Shown here: piece after piece, positions 18,341 through 27,346 of the stretch
How positions within the stretch are numbered: position 1 is the stretch's first letter
Layout: the number at the start of each line of letters is the position of its first letter
DNA from: Agarilytica sp045430345
GTDB taxonomy: Bacteria > Pseudomonadota > Gammaproteobacteria > Pseudomonadales > Cellvibrionaceae
Assembly: GCA_045430345.1 (NCBI GenBank)
Contig: JAILXT010000006.1
Location: forward strand, 310,001 to 374,000
DNA length: 64,000 nucleotides
Direction: 5' to 3'
Notes under the pieces: generated by a model
What the model saw: the letters and a program-made list of their open reading frames with translations, nothing else
Told to the model about the DNA's origin: nothing
Databases searched by the model: none
Program-made: the position numbers and the translations under genes

Positions 18341-19321
18341 ATGAATTCAAACACCGACACAACTCACGAAAACCCATCAAATTTCAGTAATCAAGAACAC
18401 ATCATTCTTGCGGCAATTGAAAAAGGCGCTGAGCGCTATTTTCAAACATGCGAATCGAGAATCAGTGAATTCTCCCGGAGACACTTTCTTTACCCAGGTG
18501 CATGGCACCTAAATAAACATGCTTTTGGTTGGGACCTTTTAAAAATGCCGACTAATCTTGTGTGGGCGCCACTCTACTTATTAATACAACTCATTGGGCT
18601 GCTTTTTCTCAAGCTAAAATATCCTGTGCTAGCGAATGCGCTCAGCAAAACCCCTTGTGGCTTTGAAACTAAAGTGCAAAGGCAAACAAAAGCGTGCGTA
18701 TATACAGAATTGCTCGGCTCCCCCTGCCACCCCGACACATGCGAACTTCACCGATTTGTTTTAGAGGCCCTAGCCAACACTCAGAACCTGCCTCCTAAGG
18801 CGATAAAAGACGGCGCGCAAACAGACAAGCTTGGCGTAATTGTGAATCAAACCCTATCGCAATATTCGATTACCCGAACAGCATCGGCAGACATTACAAA
18901 TACCTTACTGAGCACCGCCGCTGGTGCACTGACGTTTAAACAGTTTACGCCTGGTGGACTGGGGCTGGGGATTGTCTTAGCCTCCGTCTATGCACGTTAC
19001 ACAGCGACATCTGATTTTATCTTTGGCGATACCTTGGGCGGCTTCTACTATGCGGTATTCCCCCCCGAGCCCTCCGTACAAGTGATCGTTATCGCCACCT
19101 TTTGTATCCTCGGTTTTCTATCGATCATTGCGTCTTTCTCCGGGCTATTAACCGACCCCATTCAGTATTGCCTCGGCCTACATCAGCGCCGGCTAAAAAA
19201 ACTTATCCAACATATAAAAGAAGATTTCAAAACGCAGTCTCGCGCATCCTTTCACCCAAAAGACCAATACCTTGCCCGTATCATGGAAGTATTCGATGCA
19301 CTAAAAACACACTTAAGCTGA
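18341..19321 (+). CDS. Uncharacterised membrane protein
   Basis: A 326-residue protein I cannot assign to a characterised family. It has a polar N-terminus and a conserved-looking YPGAWHLNKHAFGWDLLKMP segment (residues 47-66). A first membrane segment follows (about 72-93, VWAPLYLLIQLIGLLFLKL). Next come a Cys-containing loop (CGFETKVQRQ ... CVYTELLGSPCHPDTCELH) and a glycine-rich amphipathic segment (GGLGLGIVLASVYARY, about 205-222). The last strong hydrophobic segment is at about 247-270. A basic C-terminal helical region ends the protein. It may start a unit with the small gene 55 bp downstream. Confidence 0.65.
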   Translation: MNSNTDTTHENPSNFSNQEHIILAAIEKGAERYFQTCESRISEFSRRHFLYPGAWHLNKHAFGWDLLKMPTNLVWAPLYLLIQLIGLLFLKLKYPVLANALSKTPCGFETKVQRQTKACVYTELLGSPCHPDTCELHRFVLEALANTQNLPPKAIKDGAQTDKLGVIVNQTLSQYSITRTASADITNTLLSTAAGALTFKQFTPGGLGLGIVLASVYARYTATSDFIFGDTLGGFYYAVFPPEPSVQVIVIATFCILGFLSIIASFSGLLTDPIQYCLGLHQRRLKKLIQHIKEDFKTQSRASFHPKDQYLARIMEVFDALKTHLS

Positions 19322-19376
19322 TCAACTGTTGAATTACACTTTCCCAATTGTCACGTAACCCATAGCGACGTAACTT

Positions 19377-19691
19377 ATGAAATGCCTCAGCATCCAACTA
19401 CAGCCCGAACTCGACACCCATTTCACAACCGATGATTTGATTCAGCACCTACGGCTCATGGGCCGATACCCTGAAATCGATCGAGACCCGAAAAATTCAA
19501 AATATACCAACCTGAATTTGTTCACTGAAGAGCTCCCGAAACTTTCGCAAGAAATAAACGATGGACTGCTAAACGACCCACATATTGGAAGTTGGGTGAA
19601 GAACGTCGCCGTGATCGTGGCAGAAGGTGAAAACGGCTGGGACAACTGTTTGCTGATTTGGGACCACAAAGCCCACAAGGGAACGATATAG
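19377..19691 (+). CDS. Hypothetical 104-residue protein
   Basis: A small soluble protein with no recognised family. It is rich in polar and acidic residues, begins MKCLSIQLQPELDTHFTTDDL and contains VKNVAVIVAEGENGWDNCLLIW near the C-terminus, a strand-turn-strand look. It lies 55 bp after the preceding membrane protein on the same strand. The ribosome binding site is weak; minus-strand frames also cross the interval, so this is only moderately supported. Confidence 0.5.
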   Translation: MKCLSIQLQPELDTHFTTDDLIQHLRLMGRYPEIDRDPKNSKYTNLNLFTEELPKLSQEINDGLLNDPHIGSWVKNVAVIVAEGENGWDNCLLIWDHKAHKGTI

Positions 19692-19862
19692 CGCGAATCG
19701 GCTCTATAGTGTTTGTAAAATCACGTAAAAGTGGTCTCGCCTGCAATTGACAGCCCCCCGGTAGAACTGTAGATTTCTATGCCATAGCGCTTGGTAAAGA
19801 CTTGAAACAAACATATGCGGCTAAACGCCCATAGGAACACAGAAAGACGAAATATAGAGGCA

Positions 19863-20029
19863 CTCGCGTTTTCGCCTAGTGCCTGCGCCACCTGCTTAGT
19901 GGTGGGCTGCGACGGCATGTCGTATAGCCTCAGTGCTCCATACGGAGGACATTGATGAGGTCTCAAAGCAAGAGGATGCTCGCTTCGGCCTAGCATCTGC
20001 GTCACCTGCCAAGTGGTGAGCCGCTGGGG
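19863..20029. repeat. Pair of ~50-bp imperfect direct repeats, 114-bp period
   Basis: Copy A (19863-19913) and copy B (19979-20029) share CTCGC, then GCCTAG, CTGCG, CACCTGC and AGTGGTG in the same order and spacing, with scattered differences. Each contains a small CACC/GGTG hairpin centre. Minus-strand ORFs through the region translate the repeat and are not believable genes. It may be part of a dispersed intergenic repeat family. Confidence 0.55.
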
Positions 20030-20169
20030 GCACCCCAGCACCCATAGGACGCTCCACTCCTATGAAAACTGCGCTTGTTTCACCGCGCGCTTTTTCTTTA
20101 TCATACCCATCCCCAGCGAATACACTCACTAACCTCACAGTCATAGACAAAACCAAAAAACGGATTGCA

Positions 20170-21039
20170 ATGTCTCATTTATTGAAAACAACCGTCGCGC
20201 TTTTTCTACTTTTATTCGCATTCGCTAGCCAAGCAGCCTCGCCAGTATGGCGCATCTCAAAAGGCGGCCATCACCTTTATATTGGCGGAACCATTCACCT
20301 CCTATCTAAATCCGATTATCCACTACCAAAATCCTTTAACCACGCTTACCAAGATGCACACGTGCTCGTCTTTGAAACCGACATGGCCGCGATGCAGTCC
20401 TTCTCATTTTTAATGAAAATGAATCAGGTCATGACCTTTAGCAATGGACAAACCTTAAAGTCCTCACTCAAAGCCCACACCTATAATAAGCTGCAACAAT
20501 ATTTTAAACACCGTGAAATGCCTGCAGAGGCCTACGCCCTGTACACACCCGTCGGAATCACCATGCTCATCAGCTTCTTTGAGCTCCAGCGCATTGGACT
20601 CACCCCAGAATTTGGTGTTGACCATCACTTTGCAACATTAGCGAAAAAAGATGGCAAACCACTGGGTGAACTAGAGACCCCAGATGAGCACCTCTCCTAC
20701 ATTGCCAATATGGCTGCAGGGAAGGAAGATGAATTAATTTTAAAGACCTTGGAAGAGCTCGAACAAACTGAATCGATTATGCAGGAATTAAAAGCGGCGT
20801 GGAAAATCGGCAACCATAAAAAACTTAACACTCTCGCCATTAAAGAAATGAAAACGCTTTACCCCAAAATATACGCTTCGCTTCTTGTTGAACGAAACAA
20901 CAATTGGATGCCCAAGATAGAAAACATGATGAAAAATAAGGAAGTTGAATTGGTCCTTGTCGGAGCCCTGCATCTTGTTGGCTCGGAGGGATTGATCCAG
21001 CAACTAAAACAAAATGGGTATAAGGTCGAGAACCTATAG
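20170..21039 (+). CDS. TraB/GumN family protein, exported
   Basis: A 289-residue protein of the TraB/GumN (Tiki-like) family. The start is placed at the ATG at 20170 because it opens a good signal peptide (LLKTTVALFLLLFAFASQA, cleaved before SPVW); the longer frame adds 36 unlikely residues. Family hallmarks are the GGTIHLL motif near residue 40 with its metal-binding His, an FETD segment near residue 70, and the C-terminal GALHLVGSEGL motif near residue 265. Members are predicted metal-dependent hydrolases or proteases in the periplasm or outer membrane. It starts a three-gene run with the HopJ-like and esterase genes. Confidence 0.88.
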   Translation: MSHLLKTTVALFLLLFAFASQAASPVWRISKGGHHLYIGGTIHLLSKSDYPLPKSFNHAYQDAHVLVFETDMAAMQSFSFLMKMNQVMTFSNGQTLKSSLKAHTYNKLQQYFKHREMPAEAYALYTPVGITMLISFFELQRIGLTPEFGVDHHFATLAKKDGKPLGELETPDEHLSYIANMAAGKEDELILKTLEELEQTESIMQELKAAWKIGNHKKLNTLAIKEMKTLYPKIYASLLVERNNNWMPKIENMMKNKEVELVLVGALHLVGSEGLIQQLKQNGYKVENL

Positions 21040-21065
21040 CCGACAAACATAAATGGTTTAAAAAA

Positions 21066-21413
21066 ATGAATGAAACAGAACTTCTTGCGCAATTACGTGC
21101 AACCCCAGACAGCATTGAATTTGAACAAGTGATGGCCACTATTGCCAACCACTATGATTACTCGCCAACACGTTTTGTGAATGGGGAGATTATTAACGAG
21201 GCCGGCTCCAATGAGGGCTCCTGTAAACTATTTTCGTTTGCGAAACTGCAAGGGTTAAGTGAAATGGAAACCTTGGCGCTATTTGGTAAATACTACCGTG
21301 ATGATGTTATGGAAAACCCTAGTGGTGATGATCACGGAAATATTCGCAATTTTATTCTCGATGGTTGGCTGGGCATTCAGTTTGACGGCGAAGCATTAAC
21401 TGCAAAATCGTAG
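21066..21413 (+). CDS. HopJ-type family protein
   Basis: A 115-residue protein resembling the HopJ type III effector family: FEQVMATIANHYDYSPTRFVNGEIINEAGSNEGSCKLFSFAKLQGLSEMETLALFGKYYRDDV, followed by D-H-NIRNFI and a GW segment. Family members are common in free-living gamma- and other proteobacteria without type III secretion, and the name is historical. There is no signal peptide and no secretion genes nearby. A soluble housekeeping or stress role is more likely than an effector role. Confidence 0.88.
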   Translation: MNETELLAQLRATPDSIEFEQVMATIANHYDYSPTRFVNGEIINEAGSNEGSCKLFSFAKLQGLSEMETLALFGKYYRDDVMENPSGDDHGNIRNFILDGWLGIQFDGEALTAKS

Positions 21414-21452
21414 AGCTCCCAGATTAGTCAGATGTCTTAAGAGGATAGGTCA

Positions 21453-22166
21453 TTGCCAAATTCCCCCAAGTATCAACAGTCTCCATTGAACAAACACAAC
21501 GACAAAGAACTTATACACAGTGAGGGCATCCCCACACACGCAGTCATTTGGCTGCATGGCTTGGGGGCGTCCTGCGATGATTTTCCGCCCGCTGTGCCGC
21601 ACCTAGGCCTAACGTCAACACCAACGATTCGCTTTGTTTTTCCTCAAGCGCCCGACCGCCCCATCACCATCAATAACGGCATGGTAATGCCGGGCTGGTA
21701 TGACATTAAAGGTTCAGACCTTTCTGACAGAGAAGACTTGGCAGGGATGATCGCATCTAAGGCCACCCTAGATAGCTTGATCGACCAACAAATAGCATTG
21801 GGGATCGACAGCAAGCATATTCTTATCGCCGGCTTTTCCCAGGGCGGCGCAGTCGCATATTACACGGCAATACGCTCTCAACACCCTTTGGCTGGCGTAT
21901 TGGCAATGTCCACCTATGCTCCGTTTGGAAGTCATACCCAGCAAGAGGCCTCAGGTATAAATAACGACATACCTATCTTGGCGATGCACGGCATACACGA
22001 CCCAGTTGTTCCGATCGACATGGGAAAAAACAGTGCCGAATTGTTTTCCACCTTGGGCTGCGAGGTACAATGGAAAACGTACGCGATGGATCATTCGGTG
22101 AGTATGCCCCAGATCGAAGATATCGGGCGCTGGATCAACACATTGTTTGCGCGTTCCACTCAATAA
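21453..22166 (+). CDS. Carboxylesterase / acyl-protein-thioesterase-like hydrolase
   Basis: A 237-residue alpha/beta hydrolase of the phospholipase/carboxylesterase family. Motifs: WLHGLGAS (33-40), the FVFPQAPDRPITINNGMVMPGWYD block (61-84) that is diagnostic of this group, nucleophile elbow GFSQGG with Ser129, a MHGIHDPVVP segment with the catalytic Asp (about residue 186), and MDHSVSM with the catalytic His (about 213). The start is a TTG at 21453 with GAGG eight bases upstream. Cytoplasmic; expected to hydrolyse short-chain esters or thioesters. A bidirectional terminator follows. Confidence 0.9.
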   Translation: MPNSPKYQQSPLNKHNDKELIHSEGIPTHAVIWLHGLGASCDDFPPAVPHLGLTSTPTIRFVFPQAPDRPITINNGMVMPGWYDIKGSDLSDREDLAGMIASKATLDSLIDQQIALGIDSKHILIAGFSQGGAVAYYTAIRSQHPLAGVLAMSTYAPFGSHTQQEASGINNDIPILAMHGIHDPVVPIDMGKNSAELFSTLGCEVQWKTYAMDHSVSMPQIEDIGRWINTLFARSTQ

Positions 22167-22191
22167 AGCGAGAATTTGAAAATTTTCAGCT

Positions 22192-22224
22192 AAAAAAAAG
22201 CCCTGTAACAACAGGGCTTTTTTT
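22192..22224. terminator. Bidirectional rho-independent terminator
   Basis: An A run, the stem GCCCTGT/ACAGGGC with an AACA loop, then a T run. It serves the plus-strand esterase and the convergent minus-strand lipoprotein gene. Confidence 0.93.
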
Positions 22225-22251
22225 ACAAACTGCATTATAAAAACAAAACAA

Positions 22252-22572
22252 CTAGTTCATTGATTTCTCTGTATCTTTAACCATTTCTTTAGCAGCATCT
22301 GTTGCGCTTTCTACCGCATCAACCGCGTCATCAACAACAGCTTCAACTGCGTCAGTGGCATTTTCTGCGGCCTCTTCGATAACTTCAGCAGCATCTGTTG
22401 CTGTTTCGCTAACGGCTTCAGTTACCGCTTCCGCTTTCTCAGAAACCTCTTCACTTACGGTTTTCTCAACGCTGGTTTCGGTAGTTTTATCGGATGCCGC
22501 TTCTTTTGGACCGCAAGCAACGAGCGTAAGGGAAAACAGGACCCCGATGATGGTGATGAGTAGTTTATTCAT
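22252..22572 (-). CDS. Alanine/glutamate-rich small lipoprotein
   Basis: A 106-residue lipoprotein: signal MNKLLITIIGVLFSLTLVAC with the lipidated Cys at residue 20, then a low-complexity, highly acidic helical body made of near-repeats such as EAVTEAV, DAAEVIEEAAENATDAVEAV and DAVESATDAAKEMV. The repeat pattern indicates a long amphipathic helix or coiled coil, similar in style to Lpp-like or late-embryogenesis-like stress lipoproteins. The start is the ATG at 22572, with AGGAG nine bases upstream. Function is unknown. Confidence 0.8.
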   Translation of the reverse strand: MNKLLITIIGVLFSLTLVACGPKEAASDKTTETSVEKTVSEEVSEKAEAVTEAVSETATDAAEVIEEAAENATDAVEAVVDDAVDAVESATDAAKEMVKDTEKSMN

Positions 22573-22733
22573 ATCATTATCTCCTAATGGTAGGGTTAAG
22601 CGACCCATTTAAACAGCTCTACGGTTGATAAGTCCAGGATAATAAAATACGGGGAGCATGAGGGGTATTGTAATTACGCTGAATGACTCACCTTACCTGA
22701 CGACGCTCAACAGGCTTTAGCCACAAAAAAACC

Positions 22734-24659
22734 TTACGACAGAGGCAAACTCAACACAACTTCTGCTCCACGTAGATCAATCGTCACATCCAGATCTCCG
22801 CCTATCTGCTTCGCTCGCCATTTCATATTATTCAAGCCGTGGCCACTCCCTTGAACAACCGATTCCTCGCTACCACTTCCAGCGCCAAGCTCATCACCCC
22901 CATTAATTTTATAATCTTTAACACAAATCTCAATATGTGAATCAGACACTATAGACGTTGAGAGCGTAATAACGCTAGAACCAGAATGCTTAATACTATT
23001 TGTAATGGCCTCTTGAATAATACGCATAATATGCAAACTACGTTGTGGGCTAAACGCTTGGCTCTGCGGTATTTCACTGACATTCCATTCCAGAGTTACA
23101 CCTGCATTTTCTAGCTGACTCACTAAACGAACGCGCATCGTCGCGAGCAATGTTGTTAGGTCTCCTAACATTGGATCTAACGAATCAATGACGAGATGCA
23201 AGTCTGTAATACAATTCTGCACTTTCTGTTGTGCTTTAAGAAATACGTCACCACCTTGTCGTTGAAACATACTCGACAAGGACACCAAGCTCCCACCAAA
23301 GCCATCGTGCATATCACGCATCATCCTCTCTCGCTCTTCAGAGAGGACACGGGCTTTTTCCAATGCGTATAAACGCTCGTACTGCTCTTCCAGTTCGCTT
23401 TGTTTCAGTCGAACGCGTTCCTCTAACGTTCGAGCAAGATTCTCTGCGGTTTCCAAGGAAAGTAAAAATCGGCGCAACAAAAACCAGCCAAACAATATGA
23501 CGGTGGGAATGGCGCTGTACTGAATAATAAAGCCATCAAATCGCGACCAGTGATTGTTCACCAATAAAATATCATGCACACCAAACACCACAATAATCGC
23601 ACCGACTAACAACATCATAAACGCATCGCGGCTTTTTTCTAGGAGGAATACCGAAAACAAAAAATAGGACGAATAGATGCCAAACAACACCAAAAAGGCA
23701 TACCAAACCTTATACCCCCAAAAAAGTAAGCTTGTGTAATCTGGCGTAAAGAAGAGAAGCACGCCCACCACAGAATGCACGCCCATAATTTTCTCTATAA
23801 GTGGGCGGGGTTTATTTAAATAGCGATGATCAAACCAAATAATGGAAGAAACCGTCCAACCAAGTGTGAGTATCGTCAATGTTTCCCAATGTTTTGCTGG
23901 GATAGGGACATCCACAATAAACAAATTAAGATTGTGCAATCCCCAAAATAAAAGCACTAAAGAAAATACACCATAGGCTGAGTCATAGCGGCGATAGCCC
24001 CAGAAGCAGGCAAGCACAAACGCCATAACCAGCATCACACCCGTAATCCATTTCACCACACTCACTCGAACCAAAGATTTTACATCGTACGCACTTTGCA
24101 GTGAGGCTTGTGGCCCGATATATAATTTATCTAGCACTCCTTGCAAGTAGGTCTCTGACGCGACACGAATATAAATATGGTTTTCACCAATACCCAATAA
24201 GCTCGGTGAAAACGAAAAAAACAGTGGCTGATTATGATTACGCGCAATCGGCGATGAAAATGTGCCGCCCTGCCCCACCCAAACATCGTTTACATAAACA
24301 GCAGCATTATGGCTCACCATGGGAAGATACACGGCCATCGTATCCGCTGGCGGCGTGTCAATATGGAATGTATGTCGATACCAATATTGCTGAGCGGTTT
24401 TGTCGGAGAGCGCCCAATCGTCCGGTAAATTCTCGGAGCGCCATGTAGCGCCGTCGGGTTTTTGAGATGCCTTCAGCGCTTGCAACGACGAGGCTTCACT
24501 TTGCGTTACTGAAATTTGCTTAACCGGCGTAATATGCGAAGGGGAAAAAACATGAAATACAGGCAAGAATACAAGTGCGGCAATTAAACCAATAAAAAGA
24601 GACAGGCCACCTAATGCTAAAAGTTGAGGGGCATAGTTCCTAACAGGGCTAGTCGGCAT
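22734..24659 (-). CDS. Sensor histidine kinase, 7TM type with extracytoplasmic jelly-roll sensor
   Basis: A 641-residue membrane kinase. A TM helix (about residues 13-36) leads to an extracytoplasmic beta domain (about 45-190: WYRHTFHI, YLPMVSHNAAVYVNDVWVGQGG). This resembles the galactose-binding/GH2 sugar-binding jelly roll that often precedes 7TM sensor modules. About seven TM helices follow (200-400), then a coiled coil (402-445). The HisKA_3 dimerisation box RMMRDMHDGFGG gives phospho-acceptor His451, and an HATPase domain follows with EAITNSIKHS and GSGHGLNNM. HisKA_3 kinases pair with NarL/FixJ regulators, and such a regulator lies two genes upstream on the same strand. The sensor domain suggests detection of a carbohydrate or envelope ligand (inference). 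Confidence 0.92.
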   Translation of the reverse strand: MPTSPVRNYAPQLLALGGLSLFIGLIAALVFLPVFHVFSPSHITPVKQISVTQSEASSLQALKASQKPDGATWRSENLPDDWALSDKTAQQYWYRHTFHIDTPPADTMAVYLPMVSHNAAVYVNDVWVGQGGTFSSPIARNHNQPLFFSFSPSLLGIGENHIYIRVASETYLQGVLDKLYIGPQASLQSAYDVKSLVRVSVVKWITGVMLVMAFVLACFWGYRRYDSAYGVFSLVLLFWGLHNLNLFIVDVPIPAKHWETLTILTLGWTVSSIIWFDHRYLNKPRPLIEKIMGVHSVVGVLLFFTPDYTSLLFWGYKVWYAFLVLFGIYSSYFLFSVFLLEKSRDAFMMLLVGAIIVVFGVHDILLVNNHWSRFDGFIIQYSAIPTVILFGWFLLRRFLLSLETAENLARTLEERVRLKQSELEEQYERLYALEKARVLSEERERMMRDMHDGFGGSLVSLSSMFQRQGGDVFLKAQQKVQNCITDLHLVIDSLDPMLGDLTTLLATMRVRLVSQLENAGVTLEWNVSEIPQSQAFSPQRSLHIMRIIQEAITNSIKHSGSSVITLSTSIVSDSHIEICVKDYKINGGDELGAGSGSEESVVQGSGHGLNNMKWRAKQIGGDLDVTIDLRGAEVVLSLPLS

Positions 24660-24660
24660 A

Positions 24661-24730
24661 AAAGGCTCTTTTTTACATCTATTGATGTGATACTAAGAGC
24701 CTTTAGGCGTCTTCACAAGAGGACGCCTAT
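24661..24730. repeat. Two successive hairpins between lipase and kinase genes
   Basis: AAAGGCTCTT (24661-24670) and AAGAGCCTTT (24695-24704) are exact reverse complements enclosing a smaller ACATC/GATGT hairpin (24675-24688). TAGGCGTC (24704-24711) and GACGCCTA (24722-24729) form a second stem. Lying between two co-directional genes, they may attenuate or process the transcript so that lipase and kinase levels differ. Confidence 0.6.
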
Positions 24731-24739
24731 AAAAATCGA

Positions 24740-26533
24740 TCACCACATACACTGCTGCATGGGGTAAGCCTGTTTATCGCCGGTAAAACGACGGTAGCTG
24801 GCATTCCAATCATAGCGGTGTTTTGTGAAGCTATCCGACCAAAATAAACACATCGGCTCTTTAATAAACTCGGGTTGTATGGCGCTGCCGTTCTCTGCCG
24901 ATAAGCCCTGACGCATCACCTCGTTGTAGGTAAACGCCGTATAAAAATTGCCATTATGAAAAAACCACTCATCGGACATCGGGCCATTGCGGAATAACAC
25001 CTCGGGGTAAGGTGCGCCCTGTTTTTCCCGAATATCCAGATAAATCGTTTTATGATTTGAACCATCCGGCTCGTAGGTATGCGCGGTGTGCGCGTGATCA
25101 AAGAAGGTAAACGTATCCGCGCCCTCCCACGTAAAACGAAACTTATTGATACCAGTAAGACTAAAGTCGCCAATTTTAAGCATCTCGGAATTCAAGAACG
25201 TGGGCACCGGATCGCGATAATTCCACGTCACGTGAAGATCAAGGTGTTGACGTAATTCACGCACGAAAGATGCGTCGCCGACTTTCGGCGGCGCATAAAC
25301 ATAAGCCGCCGACACATCATAGCCGCCGCGCTTCATGCGTTTCGCCAATACTGTCGCTGTTGCACCACCAAGGCTATGCCCCGTGATAAACATGGGCTTT
25401 TCTTTCAATTCCAGAAATGGTTCGACCACATCGATTAAGCCATGAAGTTCCATTGCTGCCATCGCATAGCCGCCATGCACCTCACCCGCATCGGCAATCG
25501 CCAGCCCTAATGCGGGGAGTTTGTAATGGCTCATATTGATCAATACATCCATCGCACCTTTTGACGATTCGTCATTCAATTCCGTGAAATTCAACGGCCC
25601 CGATTGATTGTCTTCTAGATCAGCCACTTTAGTAAATTCACCGGGGTTTTGTGTACCCCTAACGGCGATAACAATTTTTTCATCGTCAATACCGATAACC
25701 GCATTCGCGCCCAACGCACCATTAACAAACAAGACGTCATCAAAACCCCAGTAGCGATACAACTCTTGAGTAGCGCAACGAAACTCTCGCTCGGTATTCG
25801 CTTTATTCCAAATACGCTTTTCGGCATCAAAGCCGTGTTTGACTTGATGGTAATACGTTTTGTTAGACGCCTGCATAAGCAGGTAATTATTCATTGTACT
25901 AAAGTCGCTCGTGACCTCTAAGTTAGCAAATTTATTGGCGTTACCACGAGCCCCCCTAAATTGCAGTTGCGCCAAATTCAATATCCGTTGATTGTCTTGA
26001 TTACCTAAGTACGAATCACAGAGTACGGCCCGACCAACCGAGCGCCACTGCTGCGCGCTGATATCGTACAGAAACTCCGCTGCCATATCGTTGACAATAC
26101 CCAACGATTTTTCCACCCGTTTTTGCACATCTTTCACCGCGGCCTGGCCCGTCTCCCCAATCATTTCCGCTTCCGTTTGCACGCGGTCTGCTAGCTGTTC
26201 AATAGGATCGCGTGCGCCATCATCACTTTCTAGGCAGCGTATTTTTTTAAGGTCAACGAAGCCGATATAATTTTCTTTTACATTGATTCTGTGCCAGGCC
26301 GATTTAGCCCAACCCCCTTGAACAAGGATTTCAACATCCTTAGACCCTTTGTTATATACACGCCGTACATCTGAGCGAAAGTGGGTTTGCGTCTTGCCTG
26401 ATTTCACCACGGGCAACTCGAGATTTTTCCCCGCGAACCCATAATGCACTTCAAGATGACAATAGCTCGCCGAAAACACAGGCGACGATAACATTGCCAT
26501 TACAGCAGCCAATACATACAACCTATATTTCAT
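24740..26533 (-). CDS. Secreted class-3 lipase with N-terminal SH3-like region
   Basis: A 597-residue exported protein. GGAGTGGGT just upstream selects the ATG at 26533. The signal peptide (about 1-22) ends in FSA. An N-terminal beta-rich, Cys-containing domain (about 23-100, GGWAKSAWHRINVKENYIGFVDLKKIRC) resembles a bacterial SH3 fold. A helical spacer follows. The C-terminal half is a fungal-type class-3 lipase: VIAVRGTQ, nucleophile elbow GHSLGGA (Ser387), YVYAPPKVGD, and RDPVPTF before the catalytic His region. It sits between a response regulator and a histidine kinase on the same strand, so it is probably co-transcribed with the system that senses its substrate or product (inference). 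The catalytic family is clear; the substrate is not. Confidence 0.88.
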   Translation of the reverse strand: MKYRLYVLAAVMAMLSSPVFSASYCHLEVHYGFAGKNLELPVVKSGKTQTHFRSDVRRVYNKGSKDVEILVQGGWAKSAWHRINVKENYIGFVDLKKIRCLESDDGARDPIEQLADRVQTEAEMIGETGQAAVKDVQKRVEKSLGIVNDMAAEFLYDISAQQWRSVGRAVLCDSYLGNQDNQRILNLAQLQFRGARGNANKFANLEVTSDFSTMNNYLLMQASNKTYYHQVKHGFDAEKRIWNKANTEREFRCATQELYRYWGFDDVLFVNGALGANAVIGIDDEKIVIAVRGTQNPGEFTKVADLEDNQSGPLNFTELNDESSKGAMDVLINMSHYKLPALGLAIADAGEVHGGYAMAAMELHGLIDVVEPFLELKEKPMFITGHSLGGATATVLAKRMKRGGYDVSAAYVYAPPKVGDASFVRELRQHLDLHVTWNYRDPVPTFLNSEMLKIGDFSLTGINKFRFTWEGADTFTFFDHAHTAHTYEPDGSNHKTIYLDIREKQGAPYPEVLFRNGPMSDEWFFHNGNFYTAFTYNEVMRQGLSAENGSAIQPEFIKEPMCLFWSDSFTKHRYDWNASYRRFTGDKQAYPMQQCMW

Positions 26534-26554
26534 ACCCACTCCTAAACACCGCTA

Positions 26555-27196
26555 TTATTTTATTAACCCCAAACGCTTTGCTTCAAAAATCGCTTCAGTT
26601 CGGCTATTCACCTGTAACTTGCCATAAATATTTTTAATGTGCGTCGTCACCGTGTGATATGAAATATCCAGTTTTTCACCAATCTCTTTTGAGGAAAACC
26701 CCTGACTCACATACTGCAATATTTTTTCTTGTCGCTCCGTTAACGCTTCAGGCAAGGTGGCCTCGATTTTAGGCTGACTAAAACGTTGCAGCATCATACG
26801 CGCAATAAGCGGGCTAATGGGAGAACCGCCTGCGAGCATTAAATCAATCGCGTCAGTTATTTTTTGCGTTTTATCATGTTTTAAAATATACCCTTGCGCG
26901 CCCGCCTCCAAGGCTTGAAACACAGAATGCTCATCATGAAACCCAGAGATCACGATCGCTTGCGTATCGAGCTTATTGTCGAAGATCGCCTGAATGATAT
27001 CGATCCCCGAACCATCCGGTAAACCCAAATCGACAAGCAGCACATCAGGTTTATGTTTAACCAACGCGGCAATGCCTTGCTCACAAGCACTGGAGGCCTC
27101 CAGCAAATTAAATTCTGGATGAGAGCGAACAATCGTGATTAAACGCTCACGCGTTTCATGATCGTCTTCCACCAGAGTTACAGTTGTCTTATTCAT
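26555..27196 (-). CDS. NarL/FixJ-type response regulator
   Basis: A 213-residue two-domain regulator. The receiver domain (about 4-120) has the acidic pair EDD (10-12), phospho-acceptor Asp56 in LLVDLGLPDGSG, and the KHDK lysine near residue 107. The C-terminal LuxR-type helix-turn-helix (about 150-210) contains LTERQEKILQYVSQG and TVTTHIKNIYGKL. The ATG at 27196 is preferred to an in-frame GTG six bases upstream. It is the first gene of the RR-lipase-HK run; its likely partner is the HisKA_3 kinase at 22734-24659. The divergent lipoprotein gene at 27347 shares its promoter region and is a plausible target. Confidence 0.93.
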   Translation of the reverse strand: MNKTTVTLVEDDHETRERLITIVRSHPEFNLLEASSACEQGIAALVKHKPDVLLVDLGLPDGSGIDIIQAIFDNKLDTQAIVISGFHDEHSVFQALEAGAQGYILKHDKTQKITDAIDLMLAGGSPISPLIARMMLQRFSQPKIEATLPEALTERQEKILQYVSQGFSSKEIGEKLDISYHTVTTHIKNIYGKLQVNSRTEAIFEAKRLGLIK

Positions 27197-27346
27197 GCGC
27201 ACTTACATTCACGTCTACATTCGATGCTGTCTATTGTAGTGCGAGCCTCCCTTCAATGGATACCTAGATCTGGGTACGCGAACCGTAGTTGCCTTTCCCT
27301 AATATCTCCTTCACTCACACCTATTTTGATTTGAAAGGACAGGACC

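Noticed and set aside
19721..20156. Overlapping minus-strand frames before the TraB gene
   Set aside because: They translate the two direct repeats and the start of the TraB gene; composition is not protein-like and no ribosome binding site is visible.
21066..21413. HopJ-like gene as a sign of type III secretion
   Set aside because: No type III secretion or chaperone genes are nearby, and the family is widespread in non-pathogens.
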